Below are positions 23,994 to 33,347 of a DNA stretch of 64,000 nt, in pieces (position 1 is the stretch's first letter; every line of letters begins with the position of its first letter). Under the pieces are notes generated by a model. It was not told where the DNA came from. It saw only the letters and a list, made by a program, of their open reading frames with translations, and made no database searches. The position numbers were made by a program, and so were the translations under genes. Source of the stretch: Gammaproteobacteria bacterium. GTDB lineage: Bacteria > Pseudomonadota > Gammaproteobacteria > Steroidobacterales > Steroidobacteraceae. The stretch is taken from NCBI GenBank assembly GCA_018970145.1, contig JAGWWY010000006.1, forward strand, positions 1 through 64,000, written 5' to 3'.

Positions 23994-26654
23994 ATGGACC
24001 ACCTGCTTGCCCGCCCGAAAATGCTGTTGCTCGTCGCAGCGTTCGCCGTTCCCCTCGCTGCCGCCCAAGAGGCGCCTCCGCCAGCTCAGCCGGCCGAGCA
24101 GCCTGCCGCCGAAGAGGCGGTCGAGGAAGTGGTCGATATCGACATCGCGGGCGAGATTGTGATCGTCGGCCGTCGCGGTGACCGCAACATCCAGCAAGCC
24201 ACAACCCAGGTCATCTCGGTGCTCTCGGCCGAGGACATCGCTCGAACGGGCGACGGCGACGTCGCGGGCGCCTTGAGTCGCGTGACGGGCTTGAGCGTGG
24301 CCAGCAACGGTTTTGTCTACGTGCGCGGTCTCGGTGACCGTTACTCGCAAGCCTTTTTAAACGGCTCACCTCTGCCGAGCCCCGAGCCGCTGCGCCGTGC
24401 AGTTCCGCTCGATATTTTTCCGACCGACATCGTAGCCTCTTCGTTGGTACAGAAGAGCTACTCGGCCAACATGCCCGGTGAGTTCGGCGGCGGGTTGATC
24501 AACATCACGACACTCGCGGTGCCCAAAGAGCCTTTCGTCAAGGTCGGTTTCGGAACGAGCGGTGACTCTGAGACCACGGGTCAACTCGGTTATTCACACT
24601 TCGGTAGCAAGTGGGATCCTTCGGGTAAGGACAGCGGCGTACGTGACGTGCCGCCGGCACTGGCCGCATTCTTTGCCAGTGGCGAGCGGATGAGCGCGGG
24701 CAAGGTCAATACCGGCGCCATCGCCAAGCAGCTCGTGAACACGCGCACGGGCCTTGTGCAGCGCCTCGATGAGATGCCGGCGAACTTCTCGGGCAACATC
24801 ACTGGCGGCACTTCGCTTAGCCTCGGTGACGGTGAGTTGGGATTGATCGCCACGGCGGGTTACAGCAACGCTTGGCGTACCAAAGATATCACCGAGCAGA
24901 GCCCGGCGAGCCTCGATCTGTCGCGTCTCGATAAGGACTATCGTAAGGTGGCGAGCGAAAATCGCATCGTCATCAATGGTCTAGCGGGTCTCGGTTACGA
25001 GTATGGCGACGGTCACCGCCTGCGCTGGACGAACCTCATCGTTCGCGACACGTTAAAGCGCACGAGCCTCGCTGAAGGCAAGCAGAACAACCAGCGTCCG
25101 ACCTTCGATTTCCTCGAGCAGGAGACTGGTTGGTACGAGCGTCAGTTGTGGTCGACGCAGTTGAGCGCCGGATTCAATTTCGAACCGCTGAAGATCGATT
25201 CACGAGTGGCGTTGGCCAAGTCAACCCGTGAAGCGCCGTTCGAACTCGGCATGGGTTATTCGAAGTCGAATATCGCGGCGAGCCCTTACGGTAGCTACTT
25301 CATCAACCGGCTCGACAACGGGCAGACCGGCTACGGACGCATCGCGTTCTCGGATCTTGAAGAAGATCTGTTCTCGTACGGACTTGATCTGACGTACAAG
25401 GTTTCGCCTACGACGGTGCTGTCGGGCGGCATTGAATACGGCAAGACCGAACGCGACTCCGAACGACGTGAATTCCTCATGTTGGCACCGTCGAGTTTCC
25501 TCTCTGGGGTCGCCATGTTCCGCCCCGACTATTTGCTGGGCTCGGCGGTGGTCGATTATTTTGGTATCGGTCTGGTCGAATCGACCGAAACGGATCCGGC
25601 GTTCACGGCCTCACTCGAGACTCAGGCGGCCTACGCCCAACTGCAGACCGAGATTGCCGAGGGCCTCGAGCTCAGCCTCGGTGCGCGTTACGAACAAGGC
25701 GAACAGACCGTTGCACCGCTGAAGGTCTTCACGGTCGCCTCGACTTCGGAGGCGGGTACGAACCTCGATAACGATTACACGCTTCCGGCGCTGACCTTGA
25801 CCTACAAGTTTGGCGACAACATGCAGCTGCGCTTGAACGGTTCGAAGACGGTGGCGCGCCCGCAGTTCCGCGAACTCATGTTCCAGGCCTACTTCGACCC
25901 GGAGTCGAACCGCTCCTATCGCGGTAATCCGCTCTTGGTCGACAGCGAGTTCACTAACGCCGAGTTGCGATACGAGTGGTACTTTGCACCGGAGCAACGC
26001 TTCTCGATCGCGGGCTTCTACAAGCAGATCGACAAGCCCATCGAAGCGTTTACGGCGTTCAACGACAACACGCCGGTTACGAGCTTCGCGAATGCGCCGA
26101 AGGCGACACTGCTCGGTGTCGAAGTGGAGTCGCAGAAATACATCGACATGGATCTCGTGTTCGATACGCCGTTCTTTGCTTCACGTCGCGGCGTGCTGAT
26201 CGGCAACTACACCTGGTCGGATTCGAAGATCGACGTGGGTGGTGGTGATACGGTGGATGTGTTCGGGACGGCCACGCAGCCCGCCAAGAACTTCTTCATC
26301 GATGGTTCGCCGCTCACCGGCCAATCGAACCATCTGGTGAACCTCCAGATCGGTCTTGAGGATCGCGAGTCGCTCTCACAACAGACGTTGCTGGTCTCGT
26401 ATGCGAGCGACCGTGCATTCAGCCGCGGTGCGTCCGGGCTGCCGGATGTGGTCGAGTCACCGGGTGTAAACGTGGACTTCGTCGTGCGCCAGGGCGTGAA
26501 CTGGTTTGGGCAGGACCTTGAACTCAAGTTCGAGGCCCGCAACCTGCTCGAGACCGAGTATCAGGAATTCCAGGAGCGCGACGGCAACAAGGTGTTCTTC
26601 AACCGCTATGACAGCGGCGTGAAGTTCTCGGCCTCGATCTCGGCGAGCTTCTAA
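23994..26654 (+). CDS. TonB-dependent outer-membrane receptor
   Basis: An 886-residue receptor with a signal peptide (to AAAQ), an Ala/Pro/Glu-rich spacer, the plug domain (IVIVGRRGDRNIQQATTQV through GEFGGGLINITT) and a C-terminal 22-strand-type barrel ending in SISASF with the terminal Phe. The plug carries the YVRGLGDRYSQAFLNGSPLP and PLDIFPTDIVASSLVQKSYS blocks of a family widespread in Caulobacter-, Sphingomonas- and Shewanella-like genomes. Transport is powered by TonB-ExbBD, which are not in this window. The start ATG 23994 follows GAGGA at six bases. TTG 23982 is an inferior alternative. Its place behind a lipoprotein and a Pho-box array suggests uptake of a phosphorus-containing compound. 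Confidence 0.9.
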   Translation: MDHLLARPKMLLLVAAFAVPLAAAQEAPPPAQPAEQPAAEEAVEEVVDIDIAGEIVIVGRRGDRNIQQATTQVISVLSAEDIARTGDGDVAGALSRVTGLSVASNGFVYVRGLGDRYSQAFLNGSPLPSPEPLRRAVPLDIFPTDIVASSLVQKSYSANMPGEFGGGLINITTLAVPKEPFVKVGFGTSGDSETTGQLGYSHFGSKWDPSGKDSGVRDVPPALAAFFASGERMSAGKVNTGAIAKQLVNTRTGLVQRLDEMPANFSGNITGGTSLSLGDGELGLIATAGYSNAWRTKDITEQSPASLDLSRLDKDYRKVASENRIVINGLAGLGYEYGDGHRLRWTNLIVRDTLKRTSLAEGKQNNQRPTFDFLEQETGWYERQLWSTQLSAGFNFEPLKIDSRVALAKSTREAPFELGMGYSKSNIAASPYGSYFINRLDNGQTGYGRIAFSDLEEDLFSYGLDLTYKVSPTTVLSGGIEYGKTERDSERREFLMLAPSSFLSGVAMFRPDYLLGSAVVDYFGIGLVESTETDPAFTASLETQAAYAQLQTEIAEGLELSLGARYEQGEQTVAPLKVFTVASTSEAGTNLDNDYTLPALTLTYKFGDNMQLRLNGSKTVARPQFRELMFQAYFDPESNRSYRGNPLLVDSEFTNAELRYEWYFAPEQRFSIAGFYKQIDKPIEAFTAFNDNTPVTSFANAPKATLLGVEVESQKYIDMDLVFDTPFFASRRGVLIGNYTWSDSKIDVGGGDTVDVFGTATQPAKNFFIDGSPLTGQSNHLVNLQIGLEDRESLSQQTLLVSYASDRAFSRGASGLPDVVESPGVNVDFVVRQGVNWFGQDLELKFEARNLLETEYQEFQERDGNKVFFNRYDSGVKFSASISASF

Positions 26655-26666
26655 GCGGGTTGACTA

Positions 26667-26685
26667 GAGCGGCCGGCGGCCGCTC
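26667..26685. terminator. GC-rich hairpin between convergent TonB receptor and dapD genes
   Basis: GAGCGGCC and GGCCGCTC form a perfect eight-base stem around GGC in the 29-base gap between convergent genes, touching the dapD stop codon. It lacks a T-run but is well placed as a two-way transcription barrier. Confidence 0.5.
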
Positions 26686-27517
26686 AGTCAGTCGAGCGCA
26701 GCAAATCGTTGATGGAGGTCTTCGCGCGTGTTTGCGCGTCGACCTTTTTCACGATGATCGCGGCGTAGAGCGAATGACTGCCGTCCTTCGAAGGCAGACT
26801 ACCCGGTACCACGACGGAGCCCGCCGGTACGCGACCTTGCAGAATCTGGCCCGTCTCCCGGTCGTAGATGCGCGTGCTTTGGCCGATGAAGACGCCCATC
26901 GAGATCACCGAACCTTCTTCGACGATGACGCCTTCGACAACCTCGGAGCGAGCGCCGATGAAGCAGTTATCTTCGATGATCGTGGGTGAGGCTTGCAGCG
27001 GTTCGAGCACACCACCGATCCCGACGCCGCCAGAGAGATGCACGTTCTTGCCGATCTGGGCGCAGGAGCCAACCGTTGCCCACGTGTCGACCATGGTGCC
27101 CGAGTCGACGTAGGCACCGATGTTGACGTACGAGGGCATCAGCACAACATTGGGTCCGATGAAGCTGCCTTTGCGCACCAAGGCGTGGGGCACCACGCGA
27201 TTGCCGCTGGCGCGCAGCGCGTTCTCGTCCCAAGCGGAGTATTTCAGTGGCACTTTGTCGAAGAACCGGGTGTAGCTGCCTTCGATGACGCGGTTGTCGT
27301 TGGCTCGGAAGTAAAGCAGCACGGCTTTCTTCAACCAGTCGTTTACTTCCCAGCGACCGTCGATTTTCTCGGCGACGCGCGCCTTGCCGCTATCGAGTAG
27401 GTCTAGCGCTTCATCAAGGCTGACGCGCAGTTCGCGCGAGACGCTGTTCGGCGTGATCTCGGCGCGGGCTTCGAAAGCGGCCTCGATGAGCGTCTTGAGT
27501 TCGGTGTGGTTGGTCAT
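26684..27517 (-). CDS. dapD: 2,3,4,5-tetrahydropyridine-2,6-dicarboxylate N-succinyltransferase
   Basis: DapD transfers succinyl from succinyl-CoA to tetrahydrodipicolinate, committing lysine/DAP synthesis to the succinylase route. The 277-residue protein has the helical N-terminus, then a left-handed beta-helix of hexapeptide repeats ([39 protein letters not shown]) with the conserved active-site stretch around [10 protein letters not shown]. The start ATG 27517 has AGGGAAGA upstream and overlaps the dapC stop in ATGA. A longer frame to 27583 has no support. Confidence 0.96.
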   Translation of the reverse strand: MTNHTELKTLIEAAFEARAEITPNSVSRELRVSLDEALDLLDSGKARVAEKIDGRWEVNDWLKKAVLLYFRANDNRVIEGSYTRFFDKVPLKYSAWDENALRASGNRVVPHALVRKGSFIGPNVVLMPSYVNIGAYVDSGTMVDTWATVGSCAQIGKNVHLSGGVGIGGVLEPLQASPTIIEDNCFIGARSEVVEGVIVEEGSVISMGVFIGQSTRIYDRETGQILQGRVPAGSVVVPGSLPSKDGSHSLYAAIIVKKVDAQTRAKTSINDLLRSTD

Positions 27518-28749
27518 GATGATCTTCCCTGAGAGTGAATTCCTTGGATGAAATCGGCGATGCGTCCTGCTGCCGCGACGCAATCTTCGAGATTCGCAAC
27601 GAGCGAGATGCGCACCCTCCCCACGCCAGGGTTGTGGCCATTCGAATCGCTCAGGCCGTGACGAGTCGGGCGAGCTAGGTATGAACCCGGGACGACGGTG
27701 ACGTTGTGCTTCGCAAAGAGCTCGCGCGTGAAGACGGTGTCATCGCCACCTACATCGGGCCAGAGATAAAAGCCCCCAGCAGGCTGCGCGACTTGGAGAT
27801 GCGGCGCGAGGATTGGCAGCACGCGAGCAAATTTCTCTCGGTAGAGCGCGCGGTTGGCTTTGACATGCTCATCGTCGTGCCATGCTGCGATGCTTGCGAG
27901 CTGCGTCGGCACCGGCATTGCGCAGCCGTGATAGGTGCGATAGAGCAGGAAGTCACGCAACACGGTCGGATCGCCGGCAACGAAGCCAGAGCGTAGTCCG
28001 GGCAGACTTGAGCGCTTGGAGAGACTGTGGAACACCACGCAGCGCTCGAAATTCGAGTGGCCTGCCGCGAGCGCGGCATTCAACAACGATGGTGGCGGAT
28101 TGGCTTCGTCGGTGTAGAGCTCGGCGTAACACTCATCCGAGGCGATGACGAAGTCGTACTTGTCGGCAAGCTCGATCGCGCGCCTGAGTAGATCGATCGA
28201 CGTCACCGCGCCACCTGGGTTACCGGGCGAACACAGATAGAGTAGCTGCACCCGATCCCAAACGGCGGCGGGGATCGCATCAAGGTCTGGCAGAAAGCCG
28301 CGCTCCGTCGGTGTGTCGAAGAAATAGGGAGTGGCACCGGCGAGCAGTGCCGCGCCCTCGTAGATTTGGTAGAAGGGGTTCGGCATCGCAACGAGCGACT
28401 TCGCCGTCGGGTCGATCACAGCTTGGGCAAGAGCAAACAATGCCTCGCGAGTGCCGTTGACCGGCAGCACGGTATCGAGTCCGACGCGCATTGCACCAAG
28501 ACCAAAGCGCCGCTCGAGCCAACTGGCGCAGGCGGCGCGTAACTCCGGAAGCCCCACGGTCGATGGATACTGACCGAGACCCGCCAGTGAGTCGCGCAAA
28601 ACTTGCAGTACGAAATCCGGTGGCGCGTGCTTGGGCTCACCGATCGAAAGCGGGATGTGCGCTAGGTGTGCAGGTGGCGCGATGCCCGCTTTAAGCTTGG
28701 CCAATCTCTCGAACGGATAAGCCTGAAGTTCGGCGAGATGCGGATTCAT
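27514..28749 (-). CDS. dapC: Succinyldiaminopimelate transaminase
   Basis: A class I/II PLP-dependent aminotransferase of 411 residues, beginning [20 protein letters not shown] as in DapC of beta- and gammaproteobacteria. PLP contacts visible are [20 protein letters not shown] and the Schiff-base lysine in [16 protein letters not shown], with the C-terminal Arg in VGRVRISLV. It makes N-succinyl-LL-DAP, feeding DapE. It overlaps glnD and dapD by four bases on either side (ATGA), so map-glnD-dapC-dapD is a single operon. Confidence 0.94.
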   Translation of the reverse strand: MNPHLAELQAYPFERLAKLKAGIAPPAHLAHIPLSIGEPKHAPPDFVLQVLRDSLAGLGQYPSTVGLPELRAACASWLERRFGLGAMRVGLDTVLPVNGTREALFALAQAVIDPTAKSLVAMPNPFYQIYEGAALLAGATPYFFDTPTERGFLPDLDAIPAAVWDRVQLLYLCSPGNPGGAVTSIDLLRRAIELADKYDFVIASDECYAELYTDEANPPPSLLNAALAAGHSNFERCVVFHSLSKRSSLPGLRSGFVAGDPTVLRDFLLYRTYHGCAMPVPTQLASIAAWHDDEHVKANRALYREKFARVLPILAPHLQVAQPAGGFYLWPDVGGDDTVFTRELFAKHNVTVVPGSYLARPTRHGLSDSNGHNPGVGRVRISLVANLEDCVAAAGRIADFIQGIHSQGRSS

Positions 28750-31391
28750 GCCGCACGGCGCTGATTCAAGGCATCCGTCAGTCGAGCGATCAGACGCGCC
28801 GCCGTGGCGGCGGGTAACGGTCCGTGATCGTGATCACTGACATAGAAGACGTCCTCGGCGCGCTCACCAACAGTCATGATTTTCGCAGCCAGCAGATCAA
28901 TTCGCTCTTCCATCATGACCTTGCCGATGTCGCACAAAAGGCCAGGTCGATCTCCCGCGATGATTTCGAGCACCGAGCGATGGTTGCGTTCATCGACGTT
29001 GACTTGGATTTGGGTCGGCGTATTGAACATACGCACCTGACGTGGTGCGCGGCGTGACACACCCATCGTGGCATCGCGTGGCGCTGCCAGTGATCGACGC
29101 AGCGCGCGCTCGATTTCTTCATGACGCTCGACGTCAGAGATCGGCGTGCCGTCTTCCTCGAGCACGTGATACAGATCGATGCTGTTGCCATCTTGGGTCG
29201 GTGTGATACGCGCATCGATGATATTGAGTCCGAGTTGGTCTAGCACCGCCGTGGTCCGCGCAAAGCCATGAGCGCGGTGCGGTGCATAGGTCATGATCGC
29301 GGTTGTCCCGCGCTCGCTCTCGGCTTGCAGAGAAACCACCGGATCGTCGCCCTCGTGATCCCGCTCAAGCAGCACGCGGGTGTGCCATACGATCTCCTGC
29401 GGCGTATGCCGCAAAAAATAGCTATCAGTGAGGATCATCCACACGCGATCGATATCGGCATCAGCGACTCGCGTGGCAGCGAGCAACTCGCGCGCATCGA
29501 GTTGATTGGCTCGCTTGAGCTCATCTTGATCGATCGGCGTTTCGAGGCCGCGGCGCAGCGCGTGCTTCACGCGATCATGAAACTCGGCGAAGAGCGAGGC
29601 TTTCCAGGAGTTCCACAAGCGCGGATTGGTCGCGCGCACATCCGCGGCGGTGAGCACGTAGAGGTAGTCGAGGTGTGTTTCATCGCCGACGAGCCGCGCG
29701 AATGCATTGATGACATCCGGATCGGAGATGTCTTGCTTTTGCGCTGTGAGCGACAGCAACAGGTGATTGCGCACGAGCCACGCAACCAGGCGCGCATCGT
29801 AACGCGTCAGCCCCTGTTCGAGGCAGAACGCCTCGGCGTCCACGGCGCCAAGATCCGAGTGGTCCCCACCGCGACCTTTGGCGATGTCATGGAAGAGCGC
29901 CGCCAGATAGGCAATCTCGGGGCGCGGTAAGGATTGCATGATGCGCGAGAGGTTCGGCAACTCGTGATCGAATCTCGGCAGGGCGAGACGTCGCAGATTG
30001 CTCACGACGAACAGCGTATGTGCATCGACGGTATAGGCGTGGAAGAGGTCATACTGCATACGACCGACGATGCGTCCAAACGAAGGGATGTAGCGCCCGA
30101 GCACGCCGTAGGTGTTCATGCGGCGCAGTTCGTTCGTGACGCCCGCGGGGGCTCGCAGGATCTCGAGGAAGAGCCGATGGTTCTTCGGGTTTTGCCGGAA
30201 CTCTTCGTCGATTAACCAGAGATTTTTGACAATAGCGCGGATGGTATGGGCGCGCACGCCTTGGATCGCCGGGTTTTGCTGCAGCAAAGCAAACACCTCG
30301 AGCAGCGTCGCGGGCTGGCGTACGAAGATCTCATCATGCAGCGCTTCGAGATAGCCATTGCGCACTTGGAAGCGCGGATTGAGTGGTTCCGGTGCCGAAC
30401 TCTCATCGAGGATGGCTTCGCGAAACAGCTGCAGCAGCAGTTCGTTCAGCAGCGAGACATCCATCACGGTTCGGTAGTAGCGCTGCATGAGTTGCTCGAC
30501 CGCGAGCGTGAAGGAGGCATCTTCGTAGCCGAAGATGCGAGCGAGCTTCATTTGATGATCGAACAGCAGCCGATCTTCGCGCCGACCGGTGATGCTATGC
30601 AGCGCGAAGCGCACCTTCCAAAGAAACGACTGGGCACTTTGCAGGCGGCGTAGTTCGGCGGGCGTGAGAAAGCCGAGATCGACCAAATCATCGAGCGTTT
30701 CGGCGCCGAAGTGGCGCTTGGCAACCCAGGCAATCGTCTGGATATCACGTAATCCGCCCGGACCGGTTTTGACATTGGGCTCGAGGTTGTAGGCGGTATC
30801 GTTCGCCTTGAGGTGACGCTCGTTCTGCTCGCGCACCTTCGCGTTGAAGAACTCGCGCACCGGCCAAATCTCCTCCGGCGCGAGTGCGGAACGCATGCCA
30901 GCCACCAGCGTTTCGGAGCCGGCCAGACGACGCGCTTCGATCAACGTCGTCATGATGCCGACGTCTTTTGCGGCCTCTTCGTGACATTGCTCGATAGTAC
31001 GCACGCTGTGTCCGACCTCGAGACCGATGTCCCAAAGAAAAGCGACGAACTGTTCGAGCGCACGACGCGCCGGCTCATCCGTGGCTGCGGGGACGAGCAC
31101 GAGGATGTCGACGTCGGAGGCGGGATGAAGTTCGCCGCGGCCATAACCGCCGACGGCAACGAGGGCCCAGTCGGCATCATGGGCGCCGAGCTGGCTGCGC
31201 CAGGCTTGAGCGAGAACGGCGTCGATCAGTTTCGCGCGGGCGCGAACCAGCGTCTCGACCGGTTCGTCGGCTTCGAATAATTCTTTGAGTCGTGCTTGCG
31301 CTTCGCGCAGCGTTGCGGCGTAGGCTTCAGCCGTGTCGCCCGCTTCACGCAGGCGGGCGGGCAGGGCATCGAGCAGCGCGGTGAGTGGCAT
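28746..31391 (-). CDS. glnD: Bifunctional uridylyltransferase / uridylyl-removing enzyme GlnD
   Basis: GlnD senses glutamine and controls PII proteins by adding or removing UMP. The 881-residue chain has the nucleotidyltransferase motif VGGYGRGELHPASDVDILVL (about residue 75), a central helical part, the HD hydrolase domain (LFHDIAKGRGGDHSDLGA) and two C-terminal ACT domains (for example EIIAGDRPGLLCDIGKVM). I place the start at ATG 31391, which shares one base with the map stop (TGATG). A frame upstream to 31772 merely shadows map. The neighbour order map-glnD-dapC-dapD is conserved in gammaproteobacteria. Confidence 0.95.
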   Translation of the reverse strand: MPLTALLDALPARLREAGDTAEAYAATLREAQARLKELFEADEPVETLVRARAKLIDAVLAQAWRSQLGAHDADWALVAVGGYGRGELHPASDVDILVLVPAATDEPARRALEQFVAFLWDIGLEVGHSVRTIEQCHEEAAKDVGIMTTLIEARRLAGSETLVAGMRSALAPEEIWPVREFFNAKVREQNERHLKANDTAYNLEPNVKTGPGGLRDIQTIAWVAKRHFGAETLDDLVDLGFLTPAELRRLQSAQSFLWKVRFALHSITGRREDRLLFDHQMKLARIFGYEDASFTLAVEQLMQRYYRTVMDVSLLNELLLQLFREAILDESSAPEPLNPRFQVRNGYLEALHDEIFVRQPATLLEVFALLQQNPAIQGVRAHTIRAIVKNLWLIDEEFRQNPKNHRLFLEILRAPAGVTNELRRMNTYGVLGRYIPSFGRIVGRMQYDLFHAYTVDAHTLFVVSNLRRLALPRFDHELPNLSRIMQSLPRPEIAYLAALFHDIAKGRGGDHSDLGAVDAEAFCLEQGLTRYDARLVAWLVRNHLLLSLTAQKQDISDPDVINAFARLVGDETHLDYLYVLTAADVRATNPRLWNSWKASLFAEFHDRVKHALRRGLETPIDQDELKRANQLDARELLAATRVADADIDRVWMILTDSYFLRHTPQEIVWHTRVLLERDHEGDDPVVSLQAESERGTTAIMTYAPHRAHGFARTTAVLDQLGLNIIDARITPTQDGNSIDLYHVLEEDGTPISDVERHEEIERALRRSLAAPRDATMGVSRRAPRQVRMFNTPTQIQVNVDERNHRSVLEIIAGDRPGLLCDIGKVMMEERIDLLAAKIMTVGERAEDVFYVSDHDHGPLPAATAARLIARLTDALNQRRAA

Positions 31392-32167
31392 CAGGCGGCC
31401 TCGCGGCGCGCCTCGGCACCCTGAGTCAGCACTTCGAAGCCGCTGTCGGTCACGAGGACCGTGTGCTCCCACTGTGCTGAGAGGGAATGATCTTTGGTGA
31501 CGACCGTCCAGCCATCCGGTAGCAGCTTCACGTGGCGCTTGCCCGCGTTGATCATGGGCTCGATGGTGAAGGTCATGCCCGGGCGCAGTTCGAGACCCGT
31601 ACCGGGGTCGCCGTAATGCAGCACCTGCGGGTCTTCGTGGTAAACCCGGCCGATGCCATGACCGCAGTATTCGCGTACGACCGAGAAGCCCTCGCCCTCG
31701 ACGTAGCTCTGGATCGCATACCCGATGTCGCCCAAGCGCTTGCCTGGGGCAACGATGCGGATGCCGCGCCACATGCCCTCGAAACAGGCTTCGACGAGGC
31801 GCTGCGCTTGTACCTGTGGTTTACCGACGAAGTACATGCGGCTGGTGTCGCCGTGGAACCCCTCGCGGATGACGGTGACGTCGATGTTGATGATGTCGCC
31901 GTCTTTCAGGCGCTTATCGCCCGGGATGCCATGGCACACCACGTGGTTGACCGAGGTGCAAATCGTCTTCGGAAAGCCCCGGTAATTGAGGTTTGCGGGC
32001 ACGGCCCGTTGGACCTGCACGATGTGTTCGTGACAGAGACGGTCCAGTTCTGCGGTGGTCACGCCGGGTTTGACGTGTTGACCGATCATGTCGAGCACTT
32101 CGGCTGCCAAACGGCCGGCCTCGCGCATCAAAAGTTGTTCTTCAGGGGATTTTAGGGTCACGGGCAT
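31391..32167 (-). CDS. map: Methionine aminopeptidase, type I
   Basis: Removes the initiator methionine from nascent proteins. The five metal ligands are visible: INIDVTVI (Asp), HGDTSRMYF (Asp), YCGHGIGRVYHEDP (His), FTIEPMIN (Glu) and QWEHTVLV (Glu). The length of 258 residues fits the type Ia enzyme. It leads the operon with glnD-dapC-dapD and is divergent from rpsB, the standard proteobacterial arrangement. Confidence 0.96.
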   Translation of the reverse strand: MPVTLKSPEEQLLMREAGRLAAEVLDMIGQHVKPGVTTAELDRLCHEHIVQVQRAVPANLNYRGFPKTICTSVNHVVCHGIPGDKRLKDGDIINIDVTVIREGFHGDTSRMYFVGKPQVQAQRLVEACFEGMWRGIRIVAPGKRLGDIGYAIQSYVEGEGFSVVREYCGHGIGRVYHEDPQVLHYGDPGTGLELRPGMTFTIEPMINAGKRHVKLLPDGWTVVTKDHSLSAQWEHTVLVTDSGFEVLTQGAEARREAA

Positions 32168-32177
32168 GTTCGGTGGG

Positions 32178-32201
32178 CCCGTAAAGCGTTGTTTTTACGG
32201 G
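32178..32201. repeat. Inverted repeat in the map-rpsB divergent promoter region
   Basis: CCCGTAAA and TTTACGGG form a perfect eight-base inverted repeat with an eight-base spacer. It covers the rpsB -35 box and would lie in the first bases of the map message, so it could be an operator or a 5'-end hairpin. Confidence 0.5.
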
Positions 32202-32217
32202 ACCTGCATGGTATAAA
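32189..32217 (+). promoter_or_regulatory. Promoter of rpsB-tsf
   Basis: TTGTTT (32189-32194) and TATAAA (32212-32217) stand 17 bases apart, a good sigma-70 promoter. It would start transcription near 32224 and give a leader of about 120 bases. Confidence 0.65.
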
Positions 32218-32236
32218 GCGCGGCCTTTTTTGGCAA
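32208..32236 (-). promoter_or_regulatory. Promoter of map-glnD-dapC-dapD
   Basis: On the minus strand TTGCCA (32236-32231) and TACCAT (32213-32208) are 17 bases apart. The -10 boxes of this and the rpsB promoter overlap, so the two polymerases would compete. Confidence 0.5.
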
Positions 32237-32268
32237 CGTAAACCAACCCACACGCGCATCGTTAAATC

Positions 32269-32342
32269 GGTTGCTGGGTGTTCCGCTTCGGCGGGATGGC
32301 AACCGGGGATGTGCGGAGGCCCAACCCGACAAGGAGAGACTG
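32269..32342 (+). promoter_or_regulatory. Structured rpsB leader RNA (probable S2 autoregulation element)
   Basis: The leader folds into GGTTGC (32269-32274) paired with GCAACC (32299-32304), enclosing a UUCG-capped hairpin CCGC-TTCG-GCGG (32283-32294). CCCAACCC follows, ahead of the AAGGAG ribosome site. Gammaproteobacterial rpsB-tsf operons are known to be autoregulated by S2 through a conserved, structured leader. This layout fits, though I cannot align it to the family model. Confidence 0.55.
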
Positions 32343-33344
32343 ATGTCCAGCGTGTCCATGCGACAGATGCTGGAAGCGGGTGTCCACTTCGGACATCAAA
32401 CCCGCTTCTGGAACCCGAAAATGGCGGAATACATTTTCGGAGAACGAAACAAGATTCACATCATCAACCTCGAGAAGACGCAGCCGCTGTTTGCGGAAGC
32501 CGCGCGCTTCATCCAGGGTGTGGCCGCCGATGGCGGCACGGTGCTGTTCGTCGGCACCAAGCGTTCGGCTCGCGAGCCGATCCAAAAAGAAGCCGTTCGT
32601 GCCGGCATGCCCTTTGTCAATCAACGCTGGTTGGGTGGCATGCTCACGAACTTCAAGACCGTGCGTCAATCGATCAAGCGCCTCGCCGATCTCACCGAGA
32701 TGAAGGCAAACGGGTCGCTCGATCGCCGCGGCAAGAAAGAAGGCACGATGCTCCGTCGCGAGATGGACAAGCTCGAGCGCTCACTGGGCGGCATCAAGGA
32801 CATGGAGTCCCTGCCCGATGCAATCTTCGTGGTTGACGTCGGTCACGAGAAAATCGCGATTCACGAGGCCAATAAACTCGGTATTCCGGTCGTCGCGATT
32901 GTCGATACCAACTGCGCGCCCGATGGTGTCGATTACCTCGTCCCGGGTAACGATGACGCCATGCGCGCCATCCAGCTCTACGCCGGTGGCATTGCCGATT
33001 CGATTCTCGAAGGCCGATCGACCGCGCCTGCGCTGACCGTCTCGGGCGATGATGAATTCGTCGAGCTCGACGAAAACGGCAATCCGAAACCGAAGGCCGC
33101 GCGTGGCAAGCCGCGTCGCGAGGCGCCAGGTCGGGGTGCACCGCGTCGTGGCCCTGCTCCACAGGCGGCGCGTCGTCGCCCGGTCGCTGCCGTGGCCGCG
33201 CCGGCTCCCGCTGAAGTGGCGGCGGGTGCCGAAGTCGAACTCGATATTCCCGAGGCCGCCGATGGTGAAGTCGCCCCGGCCGCGAGCGCCTCGGCGCCGC
33301 GCCGCAAGGCCGGTCCCACCGGTGCGCCGCGTCGGAGGGGTTAA
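32343..33344 (+). CDS. rpsB: 30S ribosomal protein S2 with long C-terminal extension
   Basis: The first about 240 residues are a normal S2 ([65 protein letters not shown]). The chain then continues for roughly 90 more residues. These comprise an Arg/Pro/Gly-rich basic part, an Ala-rich stretch with acidic patches and a basic end ([10 protein letters not shown]), giving 333 residues against 241 in E. coli. The codon use of the tail matches the rest of the gene and the frame ends three bases before tsf, so it is not a sequencing run-on. AAGGAG lies six bases before ATG 32343. A frame upstream to 32271 only covers the leader. Confidence 0.95.
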   Translation: MSSVSMRQMLEAGVHFGHQTRFWNPKMAEYIFGERNKIHIINLEKTQPLFAEAARFIQGVAADGGTVLFVGTKRSAREPIQKEAVRAGMPFVNQRWLGGMLTNFKTVRQSIKRLADLTEMKANGSLDRRGKKEGTMLRREMDKLERSLGGIKDMESLPDAIFVVDVGHEKIAIHEANKLGIPVVAIVDTNCAPDGVDYLVPGNDDAMRAIQLYAGGIADSILEGRSTAPALTVSGDDEFVELDENGNPKPKAARGKPRREAPGRGAPRRGPAPQAARRRPVAAVAAPAPAEVAAGAEVELDIPEAADGEVAPAASASAPRRKAGPTGAPRRRG

Positions 33345-33347
33345 GCG

